Below are positions 37,606 to 46,248 of a stretch of 64,000 nt of DNA, piece after piece. The stretch lies in the NCBI GenBank assembly GCA_030156385.1, contig JASGMR010000002.1, positions 27,949 to 91,948 of the forward strand. Reading direction: 5' to 3'. Position 1 is the stretch's first letter, and every line of letters starts with the position of its first letter. The notes beneath the pieces are model-generated. The model made no database searches, was not told the DNA's origin, and saw only the letters and a program-made list of their open reading frames with translations. The translations under genes were made by a program, and so were the position numbers. The stretch is from Kosmotogales bacterium. Its GTDB lineage: Bacteria > Thermotogota > Thermotogae > Petrotogales > Kosmotogaceae.

Positions 37606-38733
37606 ATGATTTATTTAGATAATAATGCAACTACAATATGTTATCCCGAAGTATCCGAAATAATAGAAAACTATTCCCTGAAAAATTATGGCAATCCCAA
37701 CGCATTGAATTCATTTGGAAAAGAAATAAATAATCAAATAAGTATTGCAAGAAAAAGCATCGCAAATCAAATGAATTGTGATAAAAATGAAATTTTTTTC
37801 ACATCATGTGCCACAGAATCAATAAATTGGGCATTGAGATCCTCAACCTATTACAAGGGAAAAAGAAATAAAGTGATAACTTCATCGATAGAGCATAAAG
37901 CCGTACTCAACACACTCAAAGATTTAAAACAACTTTCAGGAATAGAAATAGTGGAGGTCAATCCCGAAAAAAATGGAATAGTTGATCCGGAAAAAATCAT
38001 CAGAGAAATAGATGACCGAACATTCATGGTATCCTTAATGGCGGCAAATAATGTTACTGGGAATATACAACCCTACAGAGAAATTGGCGATTATTTGAGT
38101 AAAACTGATATCTTCTACCACATTGATGCGGTACAGACTATAGGAAAATTAAATTTCTCACTGGATAACATCAAAACGAACTTCGCCTCATTCAGTGGCC
38201 ATAAATTTCACGGTCCCAAAGGTATAGGAATATTGTATATAAAAAATGGCACTAAAGTTCGCCCGATCATTACCGGCGGCGGTCAGGAAAGAGGTTTCAG
38301 ATCTGGAACACAAAATGTTGCCGGTATAATAGCAACTTCCGTTGCCTTAAAAATTTCAAACGAAAAACTGCATGACAATATGATTGAAATGAAGAAACTC
38401 AGAGAAATAATAGTTCAAAGATCAAAAAAATTAAGAGGAATCATAAATACTGATCTTGATAATTCGATTGTCAACACGTTGAACGTTTCTTTTCCCGGAT
38501 TAAAGGGGCAGGTTTTAGTCAATGCACTGTCGGCAGATGATGTGCAAACAGGAATAAGTTCTGCCTGTTCATCGAGGACTGACGGTGGTCAATATGTTCT
38601 TGAAAAAGCAGGTATCAGAAAAGAAATTGCTTCCTGTTCGATAAGAATAAGTTTATCAAGCTTCAATTCGGAAGACGAAATACTTGAATTTGTGAATAAG
38701 TTAGAAAAAATGGTAAATCTTTTGAAAATATGA
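37606..38733 (+). CDS. Cysteine desulfurase, NifS/IscS family
   Basis: PLP enzyme taking sulfur from cysteine for iron-sulfur clusters or tRNA thiolation. 375 residues. The N-terminal IYLDNNATT, the PLP lysine in SGHKFHGPKG (Lys200), the RSGTQNVAGI segment and the active-site cysteine loop SSACSSR (near residue 319) identify it. It is 13 bases after ligA and therefore probably in the same transcript; no IscU or ThiI gene lies beside it. Which sulfur acceptor it serves is open. Confidence 0.93.
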   Translation: MIYLDNNATTICYPEVSEIIENYSLKNYGNPNALNSFGKEINNQISIARKSIANQMNCDKNEIFFTSCATESINWALRSSTYYKGKRNKVITSSIEHKAVLNTLKDLKQLSGIEIVEVNPEKNGIVDPEKIIREIDDRTFMVSLMAANNVTGNIQPYREIGDYLSKTDIFYHIDAVQTIGKLNFSLDNIKTNFASFSGHKFHGPKGIGILYIKNGTKVRPIITGGGQERGFRSGTQNVAGIIATSVALKISNEKLHDNMIEMKKLREIIVQRSKKLRGIINTDLDNSIVNTLNVSFPGLKGQVLVNALSADDVQTGISSACSSRTDGGQYVLEKAGIRKEIASCSIRISLSSFNSEDEILEFVNKLEKMVNLLKI

Positions 38734-38750
38734 TAATAATCGTATATAAT
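38722..38750 (+). promoter_or_regulatory. Promoter of the yicC-remA-gmk-rpoZ operon
   Basis: TTGAAA (38722-38727), exactly 17 bases, TATAAT (38745-38750), overlapping the end of the cysteine desulfurase gene. A second TATAAT follows at 38765-38770. Confidence 0.75.
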
Positions 38751-38788
38751 TGAATGTATTTAAATATAATTGGTAATGGAGCGTTATT

Positions 38789-39661
38789 ATGCCGAAAAGT
38801 ATGACGGGTTATGCCAAGGTTCAAAATGAAACGGAAAAAATTTCCTATTTTATAGCAATAAAAAGTATTAATTCAAAATATTTAAACATAGATATAAGGA
38901 TTCCCGATTCTTTCAATTCTATGGAAACAGAAATAGAAAGGCATCTAAGAAAAAAATTGAAGAGAGGCACGATTAAAGTTAACATCGAAATTGTGTTCAG
39001 AGAGGACATGGATCTCATTTCCCTTAATTTAGGTCTTGCAAAAGCTTACAACGATGCTTTCATGAAATTGAATGAAAAATTAAACATTTCACAGGAACCG
39101 AATTTGGACAATTTTATCAGACTCAGGGGAATTTTCAATATGGTGATGTCCGATGAATTGAATGATGAAATACTTTCAGGTATAATCAAAACCTTGGATT
39201 CGGTTGTGGACAAACTAAACGATGACAGATTACGTGAAGGAAATGAATTAAAAATAGCTATGTTAAAATATCTGGACAAAATTCAGAAGAACACGATTGA
39301 AATAGAAAATGCTTCTTCTCATATGATTTCATATTACAGAGATAAATTGACCAGAAGAGTCGATGAATTACTACAGAGAGAAGTCGATAGAAACAGAATC
39401 GAACAGGAAGTCGTTTTCTTTGCCGAAAAAGCTGATATTTCAGAAGAAGTAGTCAGACTAAAAGCACATGTAAAAGAATTTAAAGATTTTCTGGAAAGGG
39501 AATCGGCCCCCGGTATAAAACTTGACTTTATCTGCCAGGAATTGAACAGAGAATTCAACACGATAGCTTCAAAATCAAAAACCCTGGAAATTACCAGGCA
39601 GGCTGTTGAAGGAAAAACAAATGTTAATAAATTGAGAGAGCAAACACAGAATATAGAGTAG
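38789..39661 (+). CDS. yicC: YicC/YloC family endoribonuclease
   Basis: 290 residues. PKSMTGYAKVQ at the N-terminus, the RGTIKVNIEI region and the C-terminal GIKLDFICQELNREFNTIASKS are diagnostic. Members form hexamers and cleave certain RNAs. First gene of a conserved group yicC-remA-gmk-rpoZ, with its own promoter; the next ribosome site overlaps its stop. Confidence 0.94.
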   Translation: MPKSMTGYAKVQNETEKISYFIAIKSINSKYLNIDIRIPDSFNSMETEIERHLRKKLKRGTIKVNIEIVFREDMDLISLNLGLAKAYNDAFMKLNEKLNISQEPNLDNFIRLRGIFNMVMSDELNDEILSGIIKTLDSVVDKLNDDRLREGNELKIAMLKYLDKIQKNTIEIENASSHMISYYRDKLTRRVDELLQREVDRNRIEQEVVFFAEKADISEEVVRLKAHVKEFKDFLERESAPGIKLDFICQELNREFNTIASKSKTLEITRQAVEGKTNVNKLREQTQNIE

Positions 39662-39673
39662 GAGGTGTCAATT

Positions 39674-39973
39674 TTGTACGGTCTTATAAACGTTGGATTT
39701 GGAAATGTTATTATCGGTGATAGGGTAATTGCAATTGTCAACCCCGAATCAGCACCCTTAAAAAGACTAAAAGAAGTGGCAAAGGATGAAGGAAAGTTAA
39801 TAGATGCAACTTATGGAAGAAAAACAAGGGCCATAGTTATAACAGATAGTAATCATATTATTTTGAGTGCTATTCAACCGGAAACGATCGCTTCCAGATT
39901 TATGCAAACCTTCAGCGACATCGAGAAAATGGTTAACGATATTAGAGAGGCTGGTAAAAAACAGGGTGAATGA
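39674..39973 (+). CDS. remA: RemA-like DNA-binding regulator (DUF370)
   Basis: 99 residues from a TTG at 39674, chosen because GGAGGT (39661-39666) is 7 bases upstream; an earlier in-frame GTG falls inside that ribosome site. [20 protein letters not shown] and [27 protein letters not shown] are the RemA signatures. In Bacillus RemA is a ring-forming activator of matrix genes; in other phyla the family is conserved next to gmk and rpoZ, as here. It overlaps gmk by 4 bases. Confidence 0.93.
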   Translation: MYGLINVGFGNVIIGDRVIAIVNPESAPLKRLKEVAKDEGKLIDATYGRKTRAIVITDSNHIILSAIQPETIASRFMQTFSDIEKMVNDIREAGKKQGE

Positions 39974-40581
39974 GAAAAGGTAAATTATTTGTAATTTCGG
40001 GCCCTTCTGGTGCAGGAAAAACTTCTATTTTATACAAGGTTTTGAATAATATTCCAGGAATAGAATTTTCTGTTTCATGTACTACTAGGGAAAAGAGAAA
40101 AAATGAAATTAACGGAAAAGATTATTTTTTTATTTCCAAAGAAAATTTTGAAAAGAAGATAAAGAGCAACTATTTTCTTGAATGGGCAGAAGTACATGAA
40201 CATTATTATGGTACTTCAAAAGAGTTTGTAAATATGAAAATAAATGAGGGAATAGATTTAATTTTAGATATCGATGTACAGGGTGGTCTCAATGTAATGA
40301 AGCAAAATTTAGATGCAGTTACAATATTCATTTCACCACCAAGCTATGAAGAGTTAAAGGAAAGACTCGTTTCCAGAAAAACAGAGTGTGACAAAGATAT
40401 TGAAATCAGGCTGAAAAATGCCAGATGGGAAATGAAAGAATTTACAAAATTTAAATATTTTTTAACAAATCAAAGTTTAAATGACTCGATAAAAAAACTT
40501 GAATCTATTATAATTGCTGAACGTTTAATCTTAGAAAAATCACAGTATGACGACATTTTAAAAAAGATAATAGGAGGTTAG
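39970..40581 (+). CDS. gmk: Guanylate kinase
   Basis: Phosphorylates GMP to GDP. 203 residues. P-loop [10 protein letters not shown] (residues 9-18), GMP-binding [31 protein letters not shown] and the DIDVQGG segment are intact. In an operon with rpoZ just 3 bases downstream, a common arrangement. Confidence 0.97.
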   Translation: MRKGKLFVISGPSGAGKTSILYKVLNNIPGIEFSVSCTTREKRKNEINGKDYFFISKENFEKKIKSNYFLEWAEVHEHYYGTSKEFVNMKINEGIDLILDIDVQGGLNVMKQNLDAVTIFISPPSYEELKERLVSRKTECDKDIEIRLKNARWEMKEFTKFKYFLTNQSLNDSIKKLESIIIAERLILEKSQYDDILKKIIGG

Positions 40582-40584
40582 GTT

Positions 40585-40827
40585 ATGTCAGAACTCATTG
40601 TAAATTACGATAATTTGTTAAAAAAGATCAAACATAAGTATGCTATTCCTGTAGCGGCTGCCAAGCGAGCAGAAGATCTGGAGGATTTCGGAAGGCCCAA
40701 AATAGATCCAGCCCTGGCAAAGAAAGCCGGTGATAACATAAATATCGCATATAAAGAATTAGAGGAAGGATATATAAAAATAAAAAATGAACAGATGCTT
40801 GATATTTTGATTCCCAAGGTAAAATAA
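40585..40827 (+). CDS. rpoZ: RNA polymerase omega subunit
   Basis: 80 residues. [19 protein letters not shown] is the conserved core that clamps the beta' C-terminus. GGAGG precedes the ATG. Its stop codon lies inside the terminator stem that ends the operon. Confidence 0.93.
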   Translation: MSELIVNYDNLLKKIKHKYAIPVAAAKRAEDLEDFGRPKIDPALAKKAGDNINIAYKELEEGYIKIKNEQMLDILIPKVK

Positions 40828-40852
40828 AGCACTCGAAAGAGTGCTTTATTTT
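40821..40852 (+). terminator. Intrinsic terminator of the rpoZ operon
   Basis: A 14-bp perfect stem (40821-40834 with 40839-40852) capped by a GAAA tetraloop; the 3' arm ends in a T-run. It contains the rpoZ stop codon and ends 4 bases before the next ribosome site. Confidence 0.88.
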
Positions 40853-40868
40853 TATGGAGGTATATCTT

Positions 40869-42758
40869 ATGAAATGTTTTTTTATTTTTATACTCGTACT
40901 ATTCTCCGTATTTTTATTTGGAAACACTTCTTTCAAAGGGGAAATATCTTTTTTGTATTATGAAGGAAGCCAATCATTTCCCTTCAAGGTAGAAATTGAT
41001 GAAAATGAGACGGGTATGATAAAAGTACCTGCGACAATTGAATTTCGGAATTCCTTTTCTTTCTATTTTTCAACGATTATACAGGCGGACAAAATAATTT
41101 TTCTCTGGGAAAATGATAAAAGTGATGAATTTATATATTTATATGGAGATATTTCAAAAGAAAAAATCGAATTAGATGGAATCCATAACTACAAAGGCAA
41201 AAGAACAAGTCTTAAAAGTTTTCTGAATGGGCCAGGGGAAAAAATAGCAAGTAATGAAAATGTTGAAAATGAAACACTGTGCGATGGAATTTTTGAAAAT
41301 TATGGCAATTCTTTCGAAAATGATCCTTTTACCTTCAAATATAGAGGAAAATTATATTTTTTTGAGAAATTCAATTCGGTTTCCGGGTTCATAAAACGAC
41401 CCGATAATGGACAGGAATTTAAGCAGGATTATTTTGGACTTATAAATGATAAAAACGTTATATTATCGTATATAAATTCCGGTGATGGAAGTGAATGGAT
41501 AAATCTTTTCGGAGAAATAAAAGAAAATAAAATAATTCTGGAAGGTTCACATTACTTTGGTCAAAATGAATCCGCTGTGAAAATGGATTTGAATTTGAAT
41601 GAAATAAACAAAAAAGACCGGATAAAAAATTGGACGGAAGATTTAAAATTTTTAAAAGAAGAACTCCCCAAAAATCATAAAAATTTATTTTTTAATATTA
41701 CAAAAGAAAAATTCAATGAATCGATGGATGAAATAATTCATAACATTTCAAATTTAAATGATTATCAAATTATATATTCTTTGAAAGAAATATTCGCTCA
41801 AATTGGAGATTCTCACACAGATTTTATTTCACCTTTACCAGACATCGTTTATCCTGTGGAAACTTACTGGTTCGATGATGGAATATACATAATCAATTCC
41901 ACCAAATCCAACTGTGTAAAAAAGAAAATATCAAAACTCGATGGAACCGACATAGAGATTATCTCAAATAAAATGAAAAAGTTTTATCCGTGCGTAAATG
42001 TCGCTTCGGAATTATTATTCACTCCACAATTAATAAGTGACCCGTGGATTTACAAATTTATTTATAATAAAAATTCTTTAAAGGTAGAGAGTGAAGCGAA
42101 TATATTTGAGATGGATTATCTGCCGAAAAATATATATGATCTGAAAAACAAATTTCCAATAGAAATGAGCAAAACGCCTCTTTATCTTACATATAGAGAA
42201 TCCCCATTCTGGTCGAATTATAATGAAGATGAACGAATATTGTACTGTCAGTATAACATCTGTTGGAATGACAAAAATTCCTTCTTATATCCGGATGCGG
42301 ATTTCAATGCCTTTGAAAAAAATTTGATAAATATTGTGAAAGAGAATAAAATAGACAAATTTATATTCGATTTAAGATTCAACATGGGAGGAAATTCATC
42401 CACCGGCACAGAATTGATAAAAAAGATTTCAAAATACAAAGAGAACATCGGAAAATCATTTGTCATAATTGGCAGAAACACTTTTTCGTCGGCAATTCTC
42501 AATGCCTACGATGTTCTGGAATATCTGGATGCTGTCTCAGTAGGCGAAGCCACATGGGGGCAACCTAACAGTTATGGTGAAATAAAGTATCTTACTCTTC
42601 CCAATTCGGGAATTTCCGTTAGTTATTCCACTAAATTCTTTAAAGAAACCGATCAAAAGGTCAATTCACTGATACCGGAAATTCCTGTGAAGCTTTCCTT
42701 TGATGATTATATAGCAGGAAAAGATCCATCTTTAGAAGCTATTAAGGATTATGAATAA
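40869..42758 (+). CDS. Secreted S41 family (tail-specific-type) serine peptidase with duplicated N-terminal domain
   Basis: 629 residues from the ATG at 40869 (GGAGG 8 bases upstream). Residues 1-18 are a signal peptide (MKCFFIFILVLFSVFLFG). Two copies of a beta-rich domain follow, at about 21-120 and 130-245; each ends with a related string, IYLYGDISKEKIELDGIHN and INLFGEIKENKIILEGSHY. Residues ~255-390 are helical with a degenerate PDZ-like part. The C-terminal S41 domain has FDLRFNMGGNSSTG and TFSSAILNAYDVLEY, with the nucleophile Ser, and VGEATWGQPNSYGE. Likely a periplasmic processing peptidase; substrate unknown. First of a three-gene operon. Confidence 0.82.
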   Translation: MKCFFIFILVLFSVFLFGNTSFKGEISFLYYEGSQSFPFKVEIDENETGMIKVPATIEFRNSFSFYFSTIIQADKIIFLWENDKSDEFIYLYGDISKEKIELDGIHNYKGKRTSLKSFLNGPGEKIASNENVENETLCDGIFENYGNSFENDPFTFKYRGKLYFFEKFNSVSGFIKRPDNGQEFKQDYFGLINDKNVILSYINSGDGSEWINLFGEIKENKIILEGSHYFGQNESAVKMDLNLNEINKKDRIKNWTEDLKFLKEELPKNHKNLFFNITKEKFNESMDEIIHNISNLNDYQIIYSLKEIFAQIGDSHTDFISPLPDIVYPVETYWFDDGIYIINSTKSNCVKKKISKLDGTDIEIISNKMKKFYPCVNVASELLFTPQLISDPWIYKFIYNKNSLKVESEANIFEMDYLPKNIYDLKNKFPIEMSKTPLYLTYRESPFWSNYNEDERILYCQYNICWNDKNSFLYPDADFNAFEKNLINIVKENKIDKFIFDLRFNMGGNSSTGTELIKKISKYKENIGKSFVIIGRNTFSSAILNAYDVLEYLDAVSVGEATWGQPNSYGEIKYLTLPNSGISVSYSTKFFKETDQKVNSLIPEIPVKLSFDDYIAGKDPSLEAIKDYE

Positions 42759-42760
42759 AA

Positions 42761-43297
42761 ATGAAGAATAATAAAGCACTCATAAAATGGCAGATTTCAA
42801 ATTACCTTTTCGTTTTACTGTTGGGAATTCTTTTTCATTCTATGTTCGAGTTTCTTGGTAAAAACGAGTATATAGCCTTTTTATTTCCCGTTAATGAAAG
42901 TCTTTGGGAGCATATGAAGTTGTTTTATTCACCGATGTTAGTCTTTTTAATCATCGAATACATATTCATTGGAAAATTTTATACAGGATTTTTATGGGGA
43001 AAATCCTTCTCGATGATCTTTTCTTCTGTTTTATCAATTTCTATATATATGTTTTTCTTTTCAATATTCGGGGAAGTGCCTATAATTTCAATACTCTCAT
43101 TTATAATTCCGCTATCTTTATCGGTATATTTCGAAACAAGAATAATCATGAAATTAAAAATAAGTAAATTTAAAACTCTAGTCCCATTATTTTTAATTGT
43201 GGTAATTGGCATTCTTTTCGTTATTTTTACTTATTATCCTCCTCACCTGTATCTGTTCGAAGATTTTTATACGGGAAAATATGGGATTATAAAATAA
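42761..43297 (+). CDS. DUF6512-like integral membrane protein
   Basis: 178 residues, about five to six hydrophobic helices. LFHSMFEFLGKNEYIAF and PVNESLWEHMKLFYSPMLVF resemble the DUF6512 family pattern (NES-WEHLKL). No known function. It begins 2 bases after the peptidase stop and ends 12 bases before phzF, so it is co-transcribed with them. Confidence 0.75.
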   Translation: MKNNKALIKWQISNYLFVLLLGILFHSMFEFLGKNEYIAFLFPVNESLWEHMKLFYSPMLVFLIIEYIFIGKFYTGFLWGKSFSMIFSSVLSISIYMFFFSIFGEVPIISILSFIIPLSLSVYFETRIIMKLKISKFKTLVPLFLIVVIGILFVIFTYYPPHLYLFEDFYTGKYGIIK

Positions 43298-43309
43298 GAG
43301 GTGAAAAAT

Positions 43310-44095
43310 GTGAAAATCTATCAGGTAGATTCTTTTACGGAACATCCATTCAGCGGAAATCCCGCGGGTGTATGTATCTATGAAAATGAAATGACCGAAG
43401 ATTTCATGCAAAAAATTTCAATGGAAATGAACCTCTCAGAAACCGCCTTTTTAAAAATTGTGAACGATGAGGTTCATATAAGATTTTTCACACCTGAAAA
43501 AGAAGTTCATTTGTGTGGTCATGCAACTTTAGCAAGCGCTTTCATATTGTATGAAAAAGGTTATTTCACAGAAGAAACGGATATAAATTTTCATTCGAAG
43601 GGCGGACTATTAAAAATTTCAAAGGAAAAAGAATATATTAAAATGATTTTCCCAAAATATGATTTATTCGAAAGTGATGTAACAAAAATTCCGGATATAT
43701 TTGGAGTTACTCCTTCGGAATCTTACAACTCGAGCTATAACTGGAAATTGCTATATTTTAATGACGAAGAAGATATCGTAAATTTGAAACTGAATTTTTT
43801 AACGATGAAAGAATCAGGATTGGGACATTTGATGGTAACCGCCCCTTCAAAAAGAACGGATGTAGATTTTGTTTTAAGATGCTTTGCTCCCGATTTAGGA
43901 ATAAACGAGGATCCGGTCACCGGTTCTGCCATGTGTGCTCTGATTCCATTCTGGTATTGCAAAACTGGCAAAAAGACCTTCAATTCCCTTCAACTATCGA
44001 AGAGGAGGGGAAATTTAAAATGCACCTATGAAAATAATGAAGTGACTATAATGGGAAAAGCAGTGGAAATTTTTGAAATAGAATTAAAAATTTAA
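43310..44095 (+). CDS. PhzF family isomerase/epimerase-like protein
   Basis: 261 residues. The GTG at 43310 is preferred: GAGGTG at 43298-43303 is its ribosome site and overlaps an earlier in-frame GTG. VDSFTEHPFSGNPAGVC, the catalytic Glu in MNLSETAFL, the HLCGHATLAS motif and NEDPVTGSAMCAL near the end are conserved. PhzF-like proteins are mostly of unknown substrate outside phenazine producers; no other phenazine gene is present. The stop overlaps the stop of the convergent radical SAM gene by 4 bases (TTAA). Confidence 0.92.
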   Translation: MKIYQVDSFTEHPFSGNPAGVCIYENEMTEDFMQKISMEMNLSETAFLKIVNDEVHIRFFTPEKEVHLCGHATLASAFILYEKGYFTEETDINFHSKGGLLKISKEKEYIKMIFPKYDLFESDVTKIPDIFGVTPSESYNSSYNWKLLYFNDEEDIVNLKLNFLTMKESGLGHLMVTAPSKRTDVDFVLRCFAPDLGINEDPVTGSAMCALIPFWYCKTGKKTFNSLQLSKRRGNLKCTYENNEVTIMGKAVEIFEIELKI

Positions 44096-45210
44096 TAATT
44101 ACCCGTTCGATATGCCCCCACTCTTTTTCTCAGTTCTTCCACTTCCTTATATTTTTCGAATAAAGCGCATGGGCCTTCGGATTTTTCCAGCAAACTCTCC
44201 TCACTTCTGATTTTTTCAAATAAATCGCTCTTCAAAGCTTCCAACAGAGTACTATTTTTCAAATTATGAGTGGCGATGTTGGCAATGGGACAGGGTGTCA
44301 AATCTCCATAGGGTGTTACATGAGCAAAGCCCCTTCCCGCCGAGACACAGCCCCCAAATAATTCTTCATCACCCGGAGAATGAATTATCAACATTTTTTT
44401 TGTCTCTTTGAATTTTAAAACTTTATTTCTGAACTCTTCCCTTTCTTCTTTTAAAAGCATTGCAAAAGCGGTATCATCGTCAGGTTTCTCAGGAATATAC
44501 TCGGTAAGCACACAAATTTTTATTCCATTATCTATGAAATAATCGATATTTTCTTCGTTCATCCAGAATTTGAAATTTGACCTCGTTACGGTGACTGAAA
44601 TCCCAGAAATTATTTTCTTTTTTTCAAAAATTTTGAGATTTTCTATCACTTTTTTGAAAGTTCCCTTACCCCTTCTAAAATCTGTTATTTGTTCATCGCC
44701 TTCAATGCTCAATAAAGAGACAAAATTGGGGTATTTTGAAACTTCTTTTATAATTTCATCATTGAACAGAGTCCCGTTTGAAAATAAAACGAAAATATTC
44801 CGGGGAAATTCTTTGCATAGTTGAAACAAATTATCTAAAAGCAGAGGCTCACCTCCGGCAAGAAAAAAGCAGAATACCCCAATTTCATTCGCTTCCTTTA
44901 CTATTTTCTTCCATTGATCAAATGACAGATCTTCCACAATACTTTTTGAAATATTTCCATTCTCATAAGCAAAACATCCTTTGCATTTTAAATTACACTT
45001 TGATGTGATGCTTAAAATCAATATAGGGGGAATCATTATCCCCTTTTTCAAATAATCTTCCCTGATTTTTTCACATCTTTCAAAATTATTCGCTATTTTT
45101 ATGTAATCGGGAATTCTCAAAGGATTCTTCACAACATAGGGATAAAAAACCTTATAAAGATTTTTATTAACGAATTTCATATCCTCGGCTATTTTAATTA
45201 AATCTTTCAT
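44092..45210 (-). CDS. Radical SAM/SPASM-type protein
   Basis: 372 residues. The SAM cluster is ITSKCNLKCKGCFAY (CxxxCxxC, residues ~68-76), followed by FFLAGGEPLLLDN and SLLSIEGDEQITDFRRG. The C-terminal part has cysteines in FGGCVSAGRG, LTPCPIANIATHN and GPCALFEKY, which fit an auxiliary SPASM-like cluster. Such proteins modify peptides or assist haem/cofactor building. No precursor-peptide gene was found beside it. An N-terminal ~60-residue helical extension (LYKVFYPYVVKNPLRIPDY) is present. Stand-alone gene. Confidence 0.87.
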   Translation of the reverse strand: MKDLIKIAEDMKFVNKNLYKVFYPYVVKNPLRIPDYIKIANNFERCEKIREDYLKKGIMIPPILILSITSKCNLKCKGCFAYENGNISKSIVEDLSFDQWKKIVKEANEIGVFCFFLAGGEPLLLDNLFQLCKEFPRNIFVLFSNGTLFNDEIIKEVSKYPNFVSLLSIEGDEQITDFRRGKGTFKKVIENLKIFEKKKIISGISVTVTRSNFKFWMNEENIDYFIDNGIKICVLTEYIPEKPDDDTAFAMLLKEEREEFRNKVLKFKETKKMLIIHSPGDEELFGGCVSAGRGFAHVTPYGDLTPCPIANIATHNLKNSTLLEALKSDLFEKIRSEESLLEKSEGPCALFEKYKEVEELRKRVGAYRTGNY

Positions 45211-45293
45211 TTTTTCACCTCAAACCAAACATTACATTATTCTATCACTACAATTTGAAAATAGTTATATGAGTATATTAAACCGATAAATAA

Positions 45294-46001
45294 TTATAAC
45301 GATTTTGATTTTTCTTTTTCTATCATTCTTTTTGCCATATATATAAACGGTGTATCAACAGCTGCAACGATCCACTTGAATAAATAAGTTGTGATCAGAA
45401 TTTCCCACCAAACATCCATGGTATACAATCCCCAAAAAGCTATGAAAACAAAAATAATGCTATCTATAAACTGACTTATCATAGTAGAAACATTGTTTCT
45501 TAACCACAATTTCTTTTCACCAGTCTTTGATTTAACGAGATGAAAAATAAATACATCTGTATATTGGGAGATAAAATAAGCGACAATACTTCCAAGCGCA
45601 ATTCTCGGAATAAGGGAGAAAATACTTTCAAGTGAATTTTGAATAACCTGTGCCTCTTCAAAGTTCGCCGGTTTTATATAAAGTGATAATTGCATATACA
45701 AGGTCATCAATAAAAGTGATATAAAACCTATCAACACACCTTTTTTTGCCTCTTTTTTCCCGTAAATATCACTCAAAATATCGGTTGAAAAGAAAATTGA
45801 GCCATACAGAATATTTCCAAGTGTGGCGGACAATCCGAATAATTCGACCACTTTGACAACCTGAATATTTGCAAGAATGATGTTCACCGCTATAAGCAGA
45901 TAAAGTCCCTGCTTTTTGAAAAATTTAAACAGTAACACTGCAAGAGACATATCAATTACCATAAAAATAAACCAAAGCAATTCATTTGGTAAAGAATTCA
46001 T
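45294..46001 (-). CDS. Queuosine precursor transporter, YhhQ family
   Basis: 235 residues with about six membrane helices. LFGLSATLGNILYGSIFFSTDILSDIYGKKEAKKGV is the COG1738 signature; RIALGSIVAYFISQYTDVFIF and the RNNVSTMISQFIDSIIFVFIAFWG stretch also match. It imports 7-cyano- or 7-aminomethyl-deazaguanine in E. coli. No preQ1 riboswitch was seen in its short leader, but an extended -10 promoter lies just upstream. Confidence 0.9.
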   Translation of the reverse strand: MNSLPNELLWFIFMVIDMSLAVLLFKFFKKQGLYLLIAVNIILANIQVVKVVELFGLSATLGNILYGSIFFSTDILSDIYGKKEAKKGVLIGFISLLLMTLYMQLSLYIKPANFEEAQVIQNSLESIFSLIPRIALGSIVAYFISQYTDVFIFHLVKSKTGEKKLWLRNNVSTMISQFIDSIIFVFIAFWGLYTMDVWWEILITTYLFKWIVAAVDTPFIYMAKRMIEKEKSKSL

Positions 46002-46031
46002 AGAACACCTCGCTTATAAAAATACTGTGGA

Positions 46032-46040
46032 ATTATATCA
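46032..46040 (-). promoter_or_regulatory. Extended -10 promoter of the queuosine-precursor transporter
   Basis: TGATATAAT on the minus strand (46040-46032), identical to the elements at 5387 and 60242. About 31 bases before the ATG. The remaining 208 bases up to the desulfidase gene are AT-rich with no recognised feature. Confidence 0.6.
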
Positions 46041-46248
46041 TCTAAAAAACAATTCTTTCTTTTGCCTTTTGAGTTTTTAAAATAATTTATTTAAAAAATC
46101 ATAATATATCACTGAAAAATATTTATAAAAATAGAATTTTATTTTAATACTAAAATTCACCCCGATTTATCTAAATAATTTACAGAACTATTGCCATACA
46201 ATACGGCAAATAAATTTAAAAATATTCAGTTTTCACCAGTAAAAAAAT

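Noticed and set aside
46002..46040. preQ1 riboswitch upstream of the queuosine-precursor transporter
   Set aside because: The leader is too short and lacks the C-rich and A-rich preQ1 motif.
46191..46209. Imperfect inverted repeat TTGCC-ATA/TAC-GGCAA after the cysteine desulfidase gene
   Set aside because: Only eight pairs with a mismatch and no T-tract; too weak for a terminator call.
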